Positions 14,731 through 22,686 are shown, numbered from the stretch's first letter. The stretch is 23,464 bases of DNA from Lentimicrobiaceae bacterium (GCA_009787485.1 WQWP01000020.1:1-23464); one strand, 5' to 3'. Numbers and translations are program-made. Notes: generated by a model from the letters alone, not told the origin.

Positions 14731-14761
14731 TTAAATCTTTAAATTCTTAAATCTTTAAATC
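14731..14761. repeat. AT-rich TTAAATCTTTAAATTC-type repeat upstream of batA
   Basis: TTAAATCTTTAAAT occurs twice with a 16-bp period, ending four bases before the batA ATG. Related tracts are at 1709-1733 and 21201-21240. Confidence 0.6.
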
Positions 14762-14765
14762 AATT

Positions 14766-15767
14766 ATGAACAACATAACACTGTATCTCCAAGGCATCGA
14801 ATTCGCCACCCCCTACTACTTCCTGCTATTACTCTTAGTCATCCCCGTAATCGCCTGGCACTACTTCTTCCGCAAAAAAATGCAAGCCACCCTCACCGTG
14901 CCTACTACGGTGGTATTTCAAAAAATACGCAAAACATGGAAAGTTCGCCTCCGTTGGCTCACAACCTGCTTACTTACACTCGCTTACATTGCTTTCATCG
15001 TAGCTTTGGCGAGACCTCAAACCTCTTTCCGGCTCAACAACGTGGAGGTAGAAGGCGTTGACATCGTGCTCGCCTTAGACATATCCGGCTCTATGAAAGC
15101 CATGGATTTTCGCCCCAACCGCTTGGAAGCGTGCAAGAAAGTAGCCGAAGAGTTTATTTCGGGAAGACCCACCGACCGAATCGGCTTGGTGGTGTATGCC
15201 GGCGAAGCTTATACCCAATGCCCCGTTACCAGCGATCATAACACCCTGTTAGGTTTACTGCAAAAAGTAAGATTCGACATTATTGAAGACGGCACCGCCA
15301 TTGGCGACGGCTTGGGAACCGCCATCAATCGTTTGCGCGAAAGCGAAGCCAAAAGCAAAATCATCATCCTGCTTTCCGATGGAGTAAACAATAGCGGTTA
15401 TATAGATCCCTATTCCGCAGCGGAAATTGCTAAAAACATGGGGTTTAAGGTTTACACTATCGGTGTGGGAACTACCGGAAAAGCCCCCTACCCCACCCCT
15501 TACGGAAGCGTAATGGTGGACACCGAAATTGACGAACGCCTATTGCGAAGCATTGCCCAGGAAACCGGCGGAAAATACTTCCGCGCCACCAACAACGATA
15601 AACTGAAAGCCATTTACACAGAGATTGATAAAATGGAGAAAACAATCCTCAACGAAACAGTTTTTGAAAATAAAGCGGATGCGTTTTTTCCGTTTTTGTT
15701 GGCAGGGGTAATTTTGTTGGTTGGGTATTTGGTGTTGAGATATACAATCTTTCGGACGAATCCGTAG
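14766..15767 (+). CDS. batA: BatA, von Willebrand factor A domain membrane protein
   Basis: 333 residues, usual for BatA. Two N-terminal hydrophobic segments (about 17-34 and 66-83), a VWA domain with an intact metal-binding MIDAS motif DISGS at 105-109 and Thr155 in QCPVTSDH, DGLGTAINRL and ILLSDGVNNSG, then a C-terminal transmembrane helix (FFPFLLAGVILLVGYLVL). BatA belongs to the Bat set linked in Bacteroides fragilis to aerotolerance and more broadly to MoxR/VWA envelope chaperone systems. Normally batB, batC and batD follow; here the next gene is a DUF4143 ATPase 104 bp downstream. Unless the rest lies elsewhere, this locus is incomplete. Confidence 0.92.
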   Translation: MNNITLYLQGIEFATPYYFLLLLLVIPVIAWHYFFRKKMQATLTVPTTVVFQKIRKTWKVRLRWLTTCLLTLAYIAFIVALARPQTSFRLNNVEVEGVDIVLALDISGSMKAMDFRPNRLEACKKVAEEFISGRPTDRIGLVVYAGEAYTQCPVTSDHNTLLGLLQKVRFDIIEDGTAIGDGLGTAINRLRESEAKSKIIILLSDGVNNSGYIDPYSAAEIAKNMGFKVYTIGVGTTGKAPYPTPYGSVMVDTEIDERLLRSIAQETGGKYFRATNNDKLKAIYTEIDKMEKTILNETVFENKADAFFPFLLAGVILLVGYLVLRYTIFRTNP

Positions 15768-15772
15768 TATTT

Positions 15773-15840
15773 TTTAGCCAAATTCAGAAATAATATTTAG
15801 CCAAATTCAGAAATAATTTTTGGCCAAATTAGGAAATAAA
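15773..15840 (+). promoter_or_regulatory. Three 22-bp direct repeats, 23-bp period, upstream of the DUF4143 ATPase
   Basis: Copies begin at 15773, 15796 and 15819. The first two are identical over 22 bases (starting TTTAGCCAAATTCAGAAATA); the third reads TTTGGCCAAATTAGG and then AAATAAA. The third copy contains TTTGG at the position expected for the -33 element (21 bases before the -7 motif), so a protein bound to the repeats would cover the promoter. Likely operators; the binding protein is unknown. Confidence 0.75.
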
Positions 15841-15843
15841 ATA

Positions 15844-15851
15844 TATTTTTG
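15844..15851 (+). promoter_or_regulatory. -7 promoter element for the DUF4143 ATPase
   Basis: TATTTTTG, perfect TAnnTTTG, with a -33-like TTTG at 15819-15822 and the ATG 20 bases downstream. Directly abuts the third operator-like repeat. Confidence 0.7.
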
Positions 15852-15871
15852 CAGCCGAAAAACGTTTTAAT

Positions 15872-17140
15872 ATGAATGGAAATAATTATTTGCCAAGAAT
15901 TTGCGATTCGGAACTACAAGAAGCGCTTTCCACTATGGGTGCCGTGTTGATTGAAGGGGCAAAATGGTGCGGAAAAACAAGTACTGCCGTTAATGTTGCT
16001 AAAAGTACACTCTTTATGCAAGATCCCGACAATACACGCTCTTACCAACAAATAGCAGATACAAAACCTTCACTATTGCTGGAGGGTAAAGCTCCTCGCT
16101 TGCTTGATGAATGGCAAATGTCGCCGGTACTTTGGGATGCCGTACGCTTTGAAGTTGATAAACGGGCTTTGCCCGGACAATTTATTCTTACCGGTTCTGC
16201 TGTACCGGCTGACAATATCACAGCTCACACAGGAACAGGGCGATTTGCACGAATTTTGATGCGTCCGATGAGTTTGTATGAATCAAAAGAATCAAGCGGA
16301 ACGATTTCGTTGGCAGATTTGTTTAATGGAAAACACAATATCGAAAGTATCTCAAACTTAAGCATTGAACAAATAACTTTTGCCATCTGTCGTGGCGGCT
16401 TTCCTGCTTCCATCGGGAAGCCCGACAAGGTGGCGTTGCGAATGCCGGTTGATTATGTAGAAGCCATTATTAATCAAGATATTTCACGAGTTGATGGGGT
16501 AGAAAAAAATCCAAATCGAGTACGGCTGCTTTTACGTTCTCTCGCTCGAAATATTGCTACCATGGCTTCTGTTCAAACTATACTAAATGACGTTGAAGCA
16601 ACAGAGACAAGTATTTCAGACAAAACTGTTTCGACTTATTATAATGCTTTGCGTCGAATTTTTGTTGTAGAGCCATTACCTGCATGGTCGCCGTCATTAC
16701 GCTCGAAAACAGCAATTCGCACTTCACCAAAACACCATTTTGTTGACCCCTCTATTGCTACAGCAGTAATGCGAATAAATCCCGATGCACTTCTGCAAGA
16801 TTTTGAGTATTTCGGATTTTTGTTCGAGGCATTATGTGCCCGCGATATTCGAATTTATGCGCAACATAACGATGGCGAGGTGTTTCATTTTCGTGACAAA
16901 ACCGGATTGGAAGCCGATTTGCTCGTACAGCTTCGCGATGGACGATGGGCTGCTATTGAAGTAAAATTAGGCAATAAGCAGATTGAAGAAGCTGCCGAAA
17001 ATTTGTTGAAACTTAAAAACAAGATAAACACCGAAAAAATGCAAGAGCCGGCATTTTTAATGGTATTAACCGGAGGACAATTTGCTTATCGCCGAAAAGA
17101 CGGTGTGTTAATTGTGCCGATTGGGTGTTTGAAATATTGA
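15872..17140 (+). CDS. P-loop ATPase with DUF4143 C-terminal domain
   Basis: 422 residues. The N-terminal AAA-type domain has Walker A GAKWCGKT at 29-36, Walker B PRLLDEW at 75-81 and a sensor strand FILTGSA at 104-110. The DUF4143 region follows (YVEAIINQDISR; VSTYYNALRRIFVVEPLPAW), ending in a restriction-endonuclease-like core: EAD with Asp349 and, 14 residues later, Glu363-Val-Lys365 (AAIEVKLG), the D-ExK pattern of PD-(D/E)XK folds. This is a large family in bacteria and archaea; its function is not settled, with links to mobile or conflict-related loci. There is no partner toxin or antitoxin next to it. It sits where batB would be expected, converges on the MBL gene with 16 bp between stops, and has its own promoter with iterated operators. 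Confidence 0.9.
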   Translation: MNGNNYLPRICDSELQEALSTMGAVLIEGAKWCGKTSTAVNVAKSTLFMQDPDNTRSYQQIADTKPSLLLEGKAPRLLDEWQMSPVLWDAVRFEVDKRALPGQFILTGSAVPADNITAHTGTGRFARILMRPMSLYESKESSGTISLADLFNGKHNIESISNLSIEQITFAICRGGFPASIGKPDKVALRMPVDYVEAIINQDISRVDGVEKNPNRVRLLLRSLARNIATMASVQTILNDVEATETSISDKTVSTYYNALRRIFVVEPLPAWSPSLRSKTAIRTSPKHHFVDPSIATAVMRINPDALLQDFEYFGFLFEALCARDIRIYAQHNDGEVFHFRDKTGLEADLLVQLRDGRWAAIEVKLGNKQIEEAAENLLKLKNKINTEKMQEPAFLMVLTGGQFAYRRKDGVLIVPIGCLKY

Positions 17141-17156
17141 TTTTAAATTCCTCCTC

Positions 17157-18563
17157 CTACCCCAACTCAAACACCTCTTTCCCTTTCGGCATCACAACAT
17201 CCTTAAACCCATGTTCTTCCACACGCTGCGCAAACGCCACACGCGCATCATCCTCCCCATGAATCACAAAAAACTTCCTTACGGTTTCAGGGTTTTGGGT
17301 GTTTAAATAATGTAGCAATTCGTTGTAATCGGCATGGCCGGAATAAGATTGGATGTTTTCTAAAGTGGCGCGCACTTTGTATTTTACGCCAAAGATAGAA
17401 ACTTCTTTGTCGCCGCGCATGATTTTGGCGCCCAAAGTGGTTGGCGCACAATATCCTACCGAAAGAATAGTGGTGCGCGGGTTGTCAATGTTGTTCGCCA
17501 AATGGTATTTTACACGCCCCGCTTCCATCATCCCTGAGGCAGAGATGATAACGCACGGCCGGTTATAGGTATTTAGTCTTTTCGAATCATCTATAGTTCT
17601 GATATAGTGCAGGTTTTCAAATCCGAAAGGATCAGGATTTGAATGTATGAACCGTTGCATCTCTTCATTAAAACTGTCGGCATGTAACCTGAAAATTTCG
17701 GTAGCGGAAGTGGCCAACGGGCTATCTACAAAAATATCCACATGCGGTAAATTTCCGGCGTTTTTCAAGCGATGCAACGCATATACAATCTCTTGTGTTC
17801 TTCCAATGGCAAACGAAGGGATGATGAGCTTTCCTTTTCTTTTGGCGCAGGCGTCTAAAACCACCAACATCAGCTTTTGTTCCGCATCTTCAATGGTTTC
17901 ATGCAGGCGGTTACCATACGTGGATTCGCACATAATGTAATCGGCTTTCGGTAAGATACATGGATCCGGCAAGATGCGTTTGTGATAGCGACCCACGTCG
18001 CCGGTGTAAAGCAAGGTGCGTATTTCATTATCTTCCACAAACGAAATGTAAATGGAAGCGCCGCCGAGAATGTGTCCCGCGTCGTAAAATTCAAACGAAA
18101 AAGTAGGCGTAATAGAAAAATGGATATTATAAGGAATACTAATGAAACGCCCCATGCAGGCAGCGGCATCTTGCATGGTATAAAGCGGTTCCACAGGAGG
18201 CAATTGGTGCAATGCTCGTTTTTTATTGAATTGACGGGTATCGGTTTCCTGAATTTTCCCTGAGTCGGGAAGCATAATGGCGCACAAATCGCGCGTTGCC
18301 GGCGTGCAAAACACCTTTCCTTTAAAACCGTTTTTATGGATGTACGGAATTAACCCTGAATGATCAATATGGGCATGCGAGAGGATGATAAAATCAATAT
18401 CCGCCGGAGCAAAACCCAAATCTCTGTTCATGGCATCGGTTTCCAATCCCTTGCCCTGGTACATTCCGCAGTCGATTAAGATTTTCTTGTTTTCTTTTGT
18501 GGTTAACAAAAATTTGCTTCCGGTTACTTCGCCTCCGGAAGCGCCGATAGATTCGAGTTTCAT
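17157..18563 (-). CDS. Metallo-beta-lactamase/beta-CASP RNA-processing hydrolase (Ysh1/CPSF73-like)
   Basis: 468 residues. Metal-binding motif HAHIDH at 63-68 (LSHAHIDHSG), YTGDVGR (motif III-IV region), then the beta-CASP insertion with GKLIIPSFAIGRTQEI, SASGMMEAGRVKYHL and SGHADYNELLHYL, and a final VIHGEDD. This set is that of the zinc-dependent nucleases related to CPSF73 and YSH1 (COG1236). Bacterial members are presumed RNA exonucleases or endonucleases in the cytoplasm. Its start is 22 bases after the stop of the 47-residue lipoprotein, itself coupled to purA, so the three probably share a transcript. All metal ligands that I can see are present. Confidence 0.9.
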   Translation of the reverse strand: MKLESIGASGGEVTGSKFLLTTKENKKILIDCGMYQGKGLETDAMNRDLGFAPADIDFIILSHAHIDHSGLIPYIHKNGFKGKVFCTPATRDLCAIMLPDSGKIQETDTRQFNKKRALHQLPPVEPLYTMQDAAACMGRFISIPYNIHFSITPTFSFEFYDAGHILGGASIYISFVEDNEIRTLLYTGDVGRYHKRILPDPCILPKADYIMCESTYGNRLHETIEDAEQKLMLVVLDACAKRKGKLIIPSFAIGRTQEIVYALHRLKNAGNLPHVDIFVDSPLATSATEIFRLHADSFNEEMQRFIHSNPDPFGFENLHYIRTIDDSKRLNTYNRPCVIISASGMMEAGRVKYHLANNIDNPRTTILSVGYCAPTTLGAKIMRGDKEVSIFGVKYKVRATLENIQSYSGHADYNELLHYLNTQNPETVRKFFVIHGEDDARVAFAQRVEEHGFKDVVMPKGKEVFELG

Positions 18564-18585
18564 ATATTCTTGTTTTTATATTTTA

Positions 18586-18729
18586 CTACCGGCATTTGCA
18601 TCCGCTCACGTTTTTATATTGCGGCTTCGGCTTATATTTATGTGTACTGCTTTTAGAAGACGCACAAGCTGCCAACAAGCATATTACCATGAATATCGTG
18701 CTGAAAATAAGCCATTTGTTTTTCCTCAT
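18586..18729 (-). CDS. Small lipoprotein (47 aa) translationally coupled to purA
   Basis: The 47-residue frame has basic start MRKNKW, hydrophobic stretch LIFSTIFMVICLL and a good lipobox LAAC, so Cys22 should be lipidated. The mature part is only 26 residues: ASSKSS, a basic lysine-rich run HKYKPKPQYKN and the end SGCKCR. Short cysteine-ending, basic lipoproteins of this type occur in Bacteroidetes; I know of no function. The start overlaps the purA stop by one base (TGATG), typical of re-initiation. The MBL gene follows in 22 bp. A real gene is likely because the lipobox, the coupling and the length are consistent, although it is short. Confidence 0.75.
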   Translation of the reverse strand: MRKNKWLIFSTIFMVICLLAACASSKSSTHKYKPKPQYKNVSGCKCR

Positions 18730-20000
18730 CACGCTCTAATTATGGTTTGACTCCTGTCGGGACCGGTAGATATCATGCGAATGGCAACGCCCGTTTCTTT
18801 CTCAATAAAAGCCACATATTCCTTAAAGGCTTGTGGTAAATTTTCATAATATTTTTCTAATGAAAGATTTTCCTTCCATCCTTTAAACTCTTTATACACA
18901 GGGGTAATCTCCGTGTCAATTTCGGCAGGAAAGCGGTCGGTGGTTTCTTTTCCTATTTGGTATTCGGTGCAAATTTTGATGGTCTCAAAATTATCCATGA
19001 CATCGGCTTTGGTGAGCACCATTTCTGTAACGCCGTTGATCATAATGGCGTATTTAAGCGCCACGAGGTCAAGCCATCCGCAGCGGCGGGCGCGCCCCGT
19101 AGTGGAGCCAAACTCGTGGCCTTGCGTGCGGAGCAGTTCGCCGGTTTCGTCCAGCAGCTCGGTAGGAAAGGGCCCGCTGCCTACACGGGTGCAATAGGCT
19201 TTCACAATGCCGATCACCCGTCCGGTTTGGTTCGGCGCCACGCCCAGGCCGGTGCAAGCGCCTGCCGCCACCGTAGTTGAGGAAGTTACAAACGGGTAAG
19301 ATCCAAAATCAATATCCAGCAAGGTGCCTTGTGCGCCTTCTGCCAACACTTTCTTCCCCGCTTTCAAATAATCGTTAATTTCATATTCATTGTCTATCAA
19401 TTTAAAACGCAAAATCGTTTGCAGGGCATCAAACCACTCCGTAAAAACGGTAGTCATATCATCTTGTAGTTGATAAGCATTTTTAATCAGTAAATCAGTA
19501 TGTTGTTTGAAAATAACGGCAAATTTATCTAAGAAATCGGGTGCAGTGATGTTGCAAACGCGAAAGCCGTTGCGTGCTATTTTATCGGTATAAGTAGGAC
19601 CAATGCCTTTTAAAGTGGAGCCGATTTTTTCTTCTCCTTTCTGTGCTTCCAACATGGCATCTATCCATTTGTGCGTAGGCAAAATAAGATGTGCTTTTTT
19701 AGAAATAAACAGGTTTTCTGTGGGATGAAGCCCCATTTTCTCTAACGCTTCAATCTCTTTTTTAAAAGTAACCGGGTCAATCACTACGCCGTTGCCGATG
19801 ATGTTAATTTTATCTGGATGAAAAATTCCGGAAGGGATAATATGCAGCACGTGTTTTATGCCGTTAAATTCGAGGCTGTGCCCTGCGTTGGGACCGCCTT
19901 GAAAGCGGGCAATTACGTCGTAGTGCGGGGTGAGTACGTCCACCACTTTGCCTTTGCCTTCGTCGCCCCATTGTAGTCCAAGAAGAATGTCTAATTTCAT
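18729..20000 (-). CDS. purA: Adenylosuccinate synthetase
   Basis: 423 residues, full length. It joins IMP and aspartate with GTP to form adenylosuccinate in AMP synthesis. The GTP-binding start LGLQWGDEGKGKVVD (Asp13) and GGPNAGHSL (catalytic His41) are intact, as are GSTLKGIGPTYTDKIARNG, LAEGAQGTLLDIDFGSYPFVTSS and GTTGRARRCGWLD. It ends STGPDRSQTIIRA. The only gene upstream on this strand is the ATPase, 44 bp away, with no clear promoter in the gap, so read-through from the ATPase transcript is possible. Confidence 0.97.
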   Translation of the reverse strand: MKLDILLGLQWGDEGKGKVVDVLTPHYDVIARFQGGPNAGHSLEFNGIKHVLHIIPSGIFHPDKINIIGNGVVIDPVTFKKEIEALEKMGLHPTENLFISKKAHLILPTHKWIDAMLEAQKGEEKIGSTLKGIGPTYTDKIARNGFRVCNITAPDFLDKFAVIFKQHTDLLIKNAYQLQDDMTTVFTEWFDALQTILRFKLIDNEYEINDYLKAGKKVLAEGAQGTLLDIDFGSYPFVTSSTTVAAGACTGLGVAPNQTGRVIGIVKAYCTRVGSGPFPTELLDETGELLRTQGHEFGSTTGRARRCGWLDLVALKYAIMINGVTEMVLTKADVMDNFETIKICTEYQIGKETTDRFPAEIDTEITPVYKEFKGWKENLSLEKYYENLPQAFKEYVAFIEKETGVAIRMISTGPDRSQTIIRA

Positions 20001-20044
20001 ATTTTATTGTAAATTATTGTTTATTAATAAGTTTGAGTATTATA

Positions 20045-21130
20045 TTAGCTCCTTTGTTCAAGAATCCATCGCTCAAAAAATGGATCTTCCATTTGATAGT
20101 TTTTTGAGATTTGAATAAGAAAACCGTTAATTAACAGTTTTTTATATGCACTATATCTGGTGCTGGCAGGAATGTTGGTCTCCTTTCTTTGAATCCATCC
20201 ATATTTCAATTGAACCATTTCTATCAATAAAAACCGTTCTTTTAAAGTTAAGTTTATCCAAAGACGTTCATAATCAATACTATGCTCTTTAATTATTTGT
20301 TGAATAACTTGATCTGTTGAAAAATAAGTATTGTTTTTTATGGTATTAAAACAGTGAAAAGCCAATTGTTGCGTATAATAGGGATGACCCTGTGTAATAG
20401 TTAGTATTTCATTAGTAATTTCAGGCAAATTTTGGTTTGTTATTTTGGAAAAACCTTGAATTAGAAAATTATAAAAATCTCCTGTCCGTATGGGAGCAAG
20501 ATACATTACCACTCCAAAATGATAAAAAGGAGACTTTTTACATTCAAAGATCTCATGCATCATAGATTCCAAACTACCGAGAAAAACATAATTTACATGA
20601 TTATGGCTTTGAATGACAGAGCGCAAAATTTTATCCATATTCTTGTCAATAATTCTGATCTCCTGAAACTCATCAAAAACGACTATCGGTTTTTCTCCTT
20701 TTTCGCCTAAATGATCAATTAGATTCAAAACATCTTCCAATATTGGTTTTGCTGAAATTACAGGATTAAAAGAAATATCTACAGCATTATTGATCGGATT
20801 AATGGAAAGCGTTGGAATAATCCGGAAATTTTTTATAAGGTGCTTTATTTTTTCAAAAGGATAAACTTTAAAAACTTTTTTCAATAATTCAGTGGAAAAG
20901 TCTGAAATTGAAGTAATTAATTGTAAGTTAAGAAATATTTCAGGGCGCTGTGTTTGCTTTACTGCTTTTGCAATTAAGCTGGTTTTGCCAAATCTCCTTG
21001 GACTAATCAAAATAAGATGATTTTCGCTATCTATAATATCAGATACTTTGGCTAATTCTTCCACTCTATCTGTGAAAAAAGCCCCTTCAACCAAAGAGCC
21101 AAATTTGAAAGGATTCGACATATTTATCAT
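20045..21130 (-). CDS. Archaeal-type P-loop ATPase (ATPase_2 family) with winged-helix C-terminus
   Basis: 361 residues; starts at 21130 (MINMSNPFKFG), though ATG 21121 matches relatives better (MSNPFKFG). Walker A SPRRFGKTS at 43-51, Walker B KPIVVFDEFQEI (Asp153-Glu154), sensor strand YVFLGSLES and the ITQGHPYYTQQLAF motif are typical of the family PF01637-type ATPases, which are expanded in archaea and Bacteroidetes. The C-terminal 90 residues (LTLKERFLLIEMVQ...STRYSAYKKLLINGFLIQ) look like a winged helix-turn-helix, so DNA binding is plausible. More AT-rich than purA and the malic enzyme gene, between which it sits, suggesting insertion. The promoter and 37-bp dyad upstream make autoregulation possible. 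Confidence 0.88.
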   Translation of the reverse strand: MINMSNPFKFGSLVEGAFFTDRVEELAKVSDIIDSENHLILISPRRFGKTSLIAKAVKQTQRPEIFLNLQLITSISDFSTELLKKVFKVYPFEKIKHLIKNFRIIPTLSINPINNAVDISFNPVISAKPILEDVLNLIDHLGEKGEKPIVVFDEFQEIRIIDKNMDKILRSVIQSHNHVNYVFLGSLESMMHEIFECKKSPFYHFGVVMYLAPIRTGDFYNFLIQGFSKITNQNLPEITNEILTITQGHPYYTQQLAFHCFNTIKNNTYFSTDQVIQQIIKEHSIDYERLWINLTLKERFLLIEMVQLKYGWIQRKETNIPASTRYSAYKKLLINGFLIQISKNYQMEDPFFERWILEQRS

Positions 21131-21146
21131 GTTTTCATTATTTTAT

Positions 21147-21183
21147 GACTACGATTTTTTTCGTTACGATTTTTTTCGTAGTC
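21147..21183. repeat. 37-bp dyad with two tandem 15-mers upstream of the archaeal-type ATPase
   Basis: Outer arms GACTACGA (21147-21154) and TCGTAGTC (21176-21183) are inverted. Inside, TACGATTTTTTTCGT is repeated exactly at 21150-21164 and 21165-21179. The block sits at and just after the predicted transcription start of the ATPase, so it could be an operator or an RNA hairpin. Confidence 0.85.
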
Positions 21184-21187
21184 GTTG

Positions 21188-21195
21188 CAAATATA
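21188..21195 (-). promoter_or_regulatory. -7 promoter element for the archaeal-type ATPase
   Basis: On the minus strand TATATTTG, a perfect TAnnTTTG, about 57 bases from the ATG. The predicted start of transcription, near 21181, is at the edge of the 37-bp dyad. Confidence 0.55.
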
Positions 21196-21200
21196 TATTT

Positions 21201-21240
21201 TAAATCTTTAAATTTTTAAATCTTTAAATTTTTAAATTTC
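21201..21240. repeat. AT-rich TTAAATCTTTAAATTT tandem repeat over the malic enzyme stop
   Basis: TTAAATCTTTAAATTT-type units recur with a 16-bp period about 2.5 times; the malic enzyme TAA (21232-21234 on the plus strand as TTA) lies within the tract. Related to 14731-14761 and 1709-1733. Confidence 0.6.
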
Positions 21241-22683
21241 CTCCACCACTTCTCTAACCACCTCCAAAATCATACTTTCCTCAATCTGCTTAATATACCC
21301 TTTTTCTTGCAGTAACGCCGTTAATTCCTGCACTTCACGAATGTCGCACTTCGCTGCTTCATACACTTGTTCCCAAGTGAGGTTTTTGAGCGCCACGCCT
21401 TCTTCAATCGCTTGCATAGCCACATCGGCGGCCACTTTGGGAAAAAGTTCCCATTCCAGCATGTTGGGCATAATGTTTTCGATGTGAATGCCGCGGTTTT
21501 CGGCAAACTCGGCAATAGAATGCGCGGCGCGAATTGCCATGCCATCGGTAATTTTGCGTGCGGAAACCAACAGTGTGCCCTTTAAAATGGAAGGGAAACA
21601 CACGGAATTATTTACCTGGTTGGGAAAATCGCCTCTGCCGGTGGCCACAATGTACGCGCCCGCCTCTTTTGCCTGATACGGGTAAATTTCCGGCACCGGA
21701 TTGGCGCACACGAACACAATCGGCTTTTCTGCCATGAGCTTGATCCACTCTGCTTTAATGGTATCGGGACCCGGTTTGGAAAGCGCCACCAACAAATCCG
21801 CACCCTGAAACGCTTCTTCGGGCGTAGCAATGCACTCAGGATTGGTAATTTGGCACAACTCCCACTGGCGGTAAAACAGCGGGTCGTTTTTATATCGTGC
21901 ATTATTTTTGTGCAACGCCGCACGACTGTCGAACATAATGATTTTTTCCGGATCGGCGCCATCGGCAATCATCAAACGCGCAATGCTCGTGTTGGAGGCG
22001 CCGGCGCCGTAGAGCACCACTTTAATCTCCGACATTTTTTTACCCGTCAGTTTCAAGGCGTTAATCACTCCGGCTAAAGTAACGCAGGCGGTGCCTTGCG
22101 CATCGTCGTGCCACACCGGAATATCGCATTCTTCGCGAAGAACGTCTAATACTTTAAAACAGTTGGGTTGGGAGATATCTTCCAAATTGATGGCGCCAAA
22201 GCTCGGCTGCGCTCGCTTAACAAATTCGATAATTTTATCGGCATTGGGCTCGCCCGTTTCGTCCTTACTGTCTATGCAAAGCGCAATGGCATCCACGCCG
22301 CCTAAGTATTTCATCAGCATTGCTTTTCCTTCCATTACGCCGAGGCCGCCCGGAGGGGTACAGTCGCCGTCGCCCAGCACGCGCGTGCTGTCGCTCACTA
22401 CTGCCACCAAGTTTCGGCGGTTGCTCAGCTCAAACGAAGTGTCGTTATCTGCTCTTATGGTGGTAGAAACGGCGGAAACACCGGGCGTGTACCACACGTT
22501 AAACCAATTAAAACCATAAAGAGGCGCTTTGGGAAGGGTTTGCATTTTGCCACCGTAGAAGGCGTGCATTTTTAATGCCATTTTTTTGTAAAACAATGTC
22601 TTAGCTTTCGCAATTTGCGCTTCGGAAAAATGAGCCGGAAATAAATCTGTAATGGATGCTAAAGAGGTAATTGGGTTTTGCAT
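21232..22683 (-). CDS. Malic enzyme (oxaloacetate-decarboxylating malate dehydrogenase), divergent type
   Basis: 483 residues; no phosphotransacetylase domain. It should convert malate to pyruvate and CO2 with NAD(P). YTPGVSAV (Tyr65), EGKAML (Lys120), metal ligands in INLEDI (Glu168, Asp169) and PVWHDDAQGTA (Asp193, Asp194), and the dinucleotide loop GAGASNTS at 226-233 are seen. Several otherwise fixed strings differ: PVWHDDAQGTA replaces PVFHDDQHGTA, GAGASNTS lacks the usual second glycines, and SDSTRVLGDGDCTPPGGLGVMEGK replaces SDGTAVLGLGNIGPLAALPVMEGK. So it is a divergent clade and coenzyme choice is open. Starts three bases after the glycosyltransferase stop, so the two are probably cotranscribed. 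Confidence 0.88.
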   Translation of the reverse strand: MQNPITSLASITDLFPAHFSEAQIAKAKTLFYKKMALKMHAFYGGKMQTLPKAPLYGFNWFNVWYTPGVSAVSTTIRADNDTSFELSNRRNLVAVVSDSTRVLGDGDCTPPGGLGVMEGKAMLMKYLGGVDAIALCIDSKDETGEPNADKIIEFVKRAQPSFGAINLEDISQPNCFKVLDVLREECDIPVWHDDAQGTACVTLAGVINALKLTGKKMSEIKVVLYGAGASNTSIARLMIADGADPEKIIMFDSRAALHKNNARYKNDPLFYRQWELCQITNPECIATPEEAFQGADLLVALSKPGPDTIKAEWIKLMAEKPIVFVCANPVPEIYPYQAKEAGAYIVATGRGDFPNQVNNSVCFPSILKGTLLVSARKITDGMAIRAAHSIAEFAENRGIHIENIMPNMLEWELFPKVAADVAMQAIEEGVALKNLTWEQVYEAAKCDIREVQELTALLQEKGYIKQIEESMILEVVREVVEEI

Positions 22684-22686
22684 AAT

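Noticed and set aside
15773..15840. CRISPR-like or integron attC-like array
   Set aside because: The repeats are adjacent with a one-base gap and no spacers, lack attC structure, and overlap a promoter; operators are the simpler reading.
22091..22519. 142-residue frame antisense to the malic enzyme
   Set aside because: It is opposite strongly conserved malic enzyme motifs, so it is a shadow frame.
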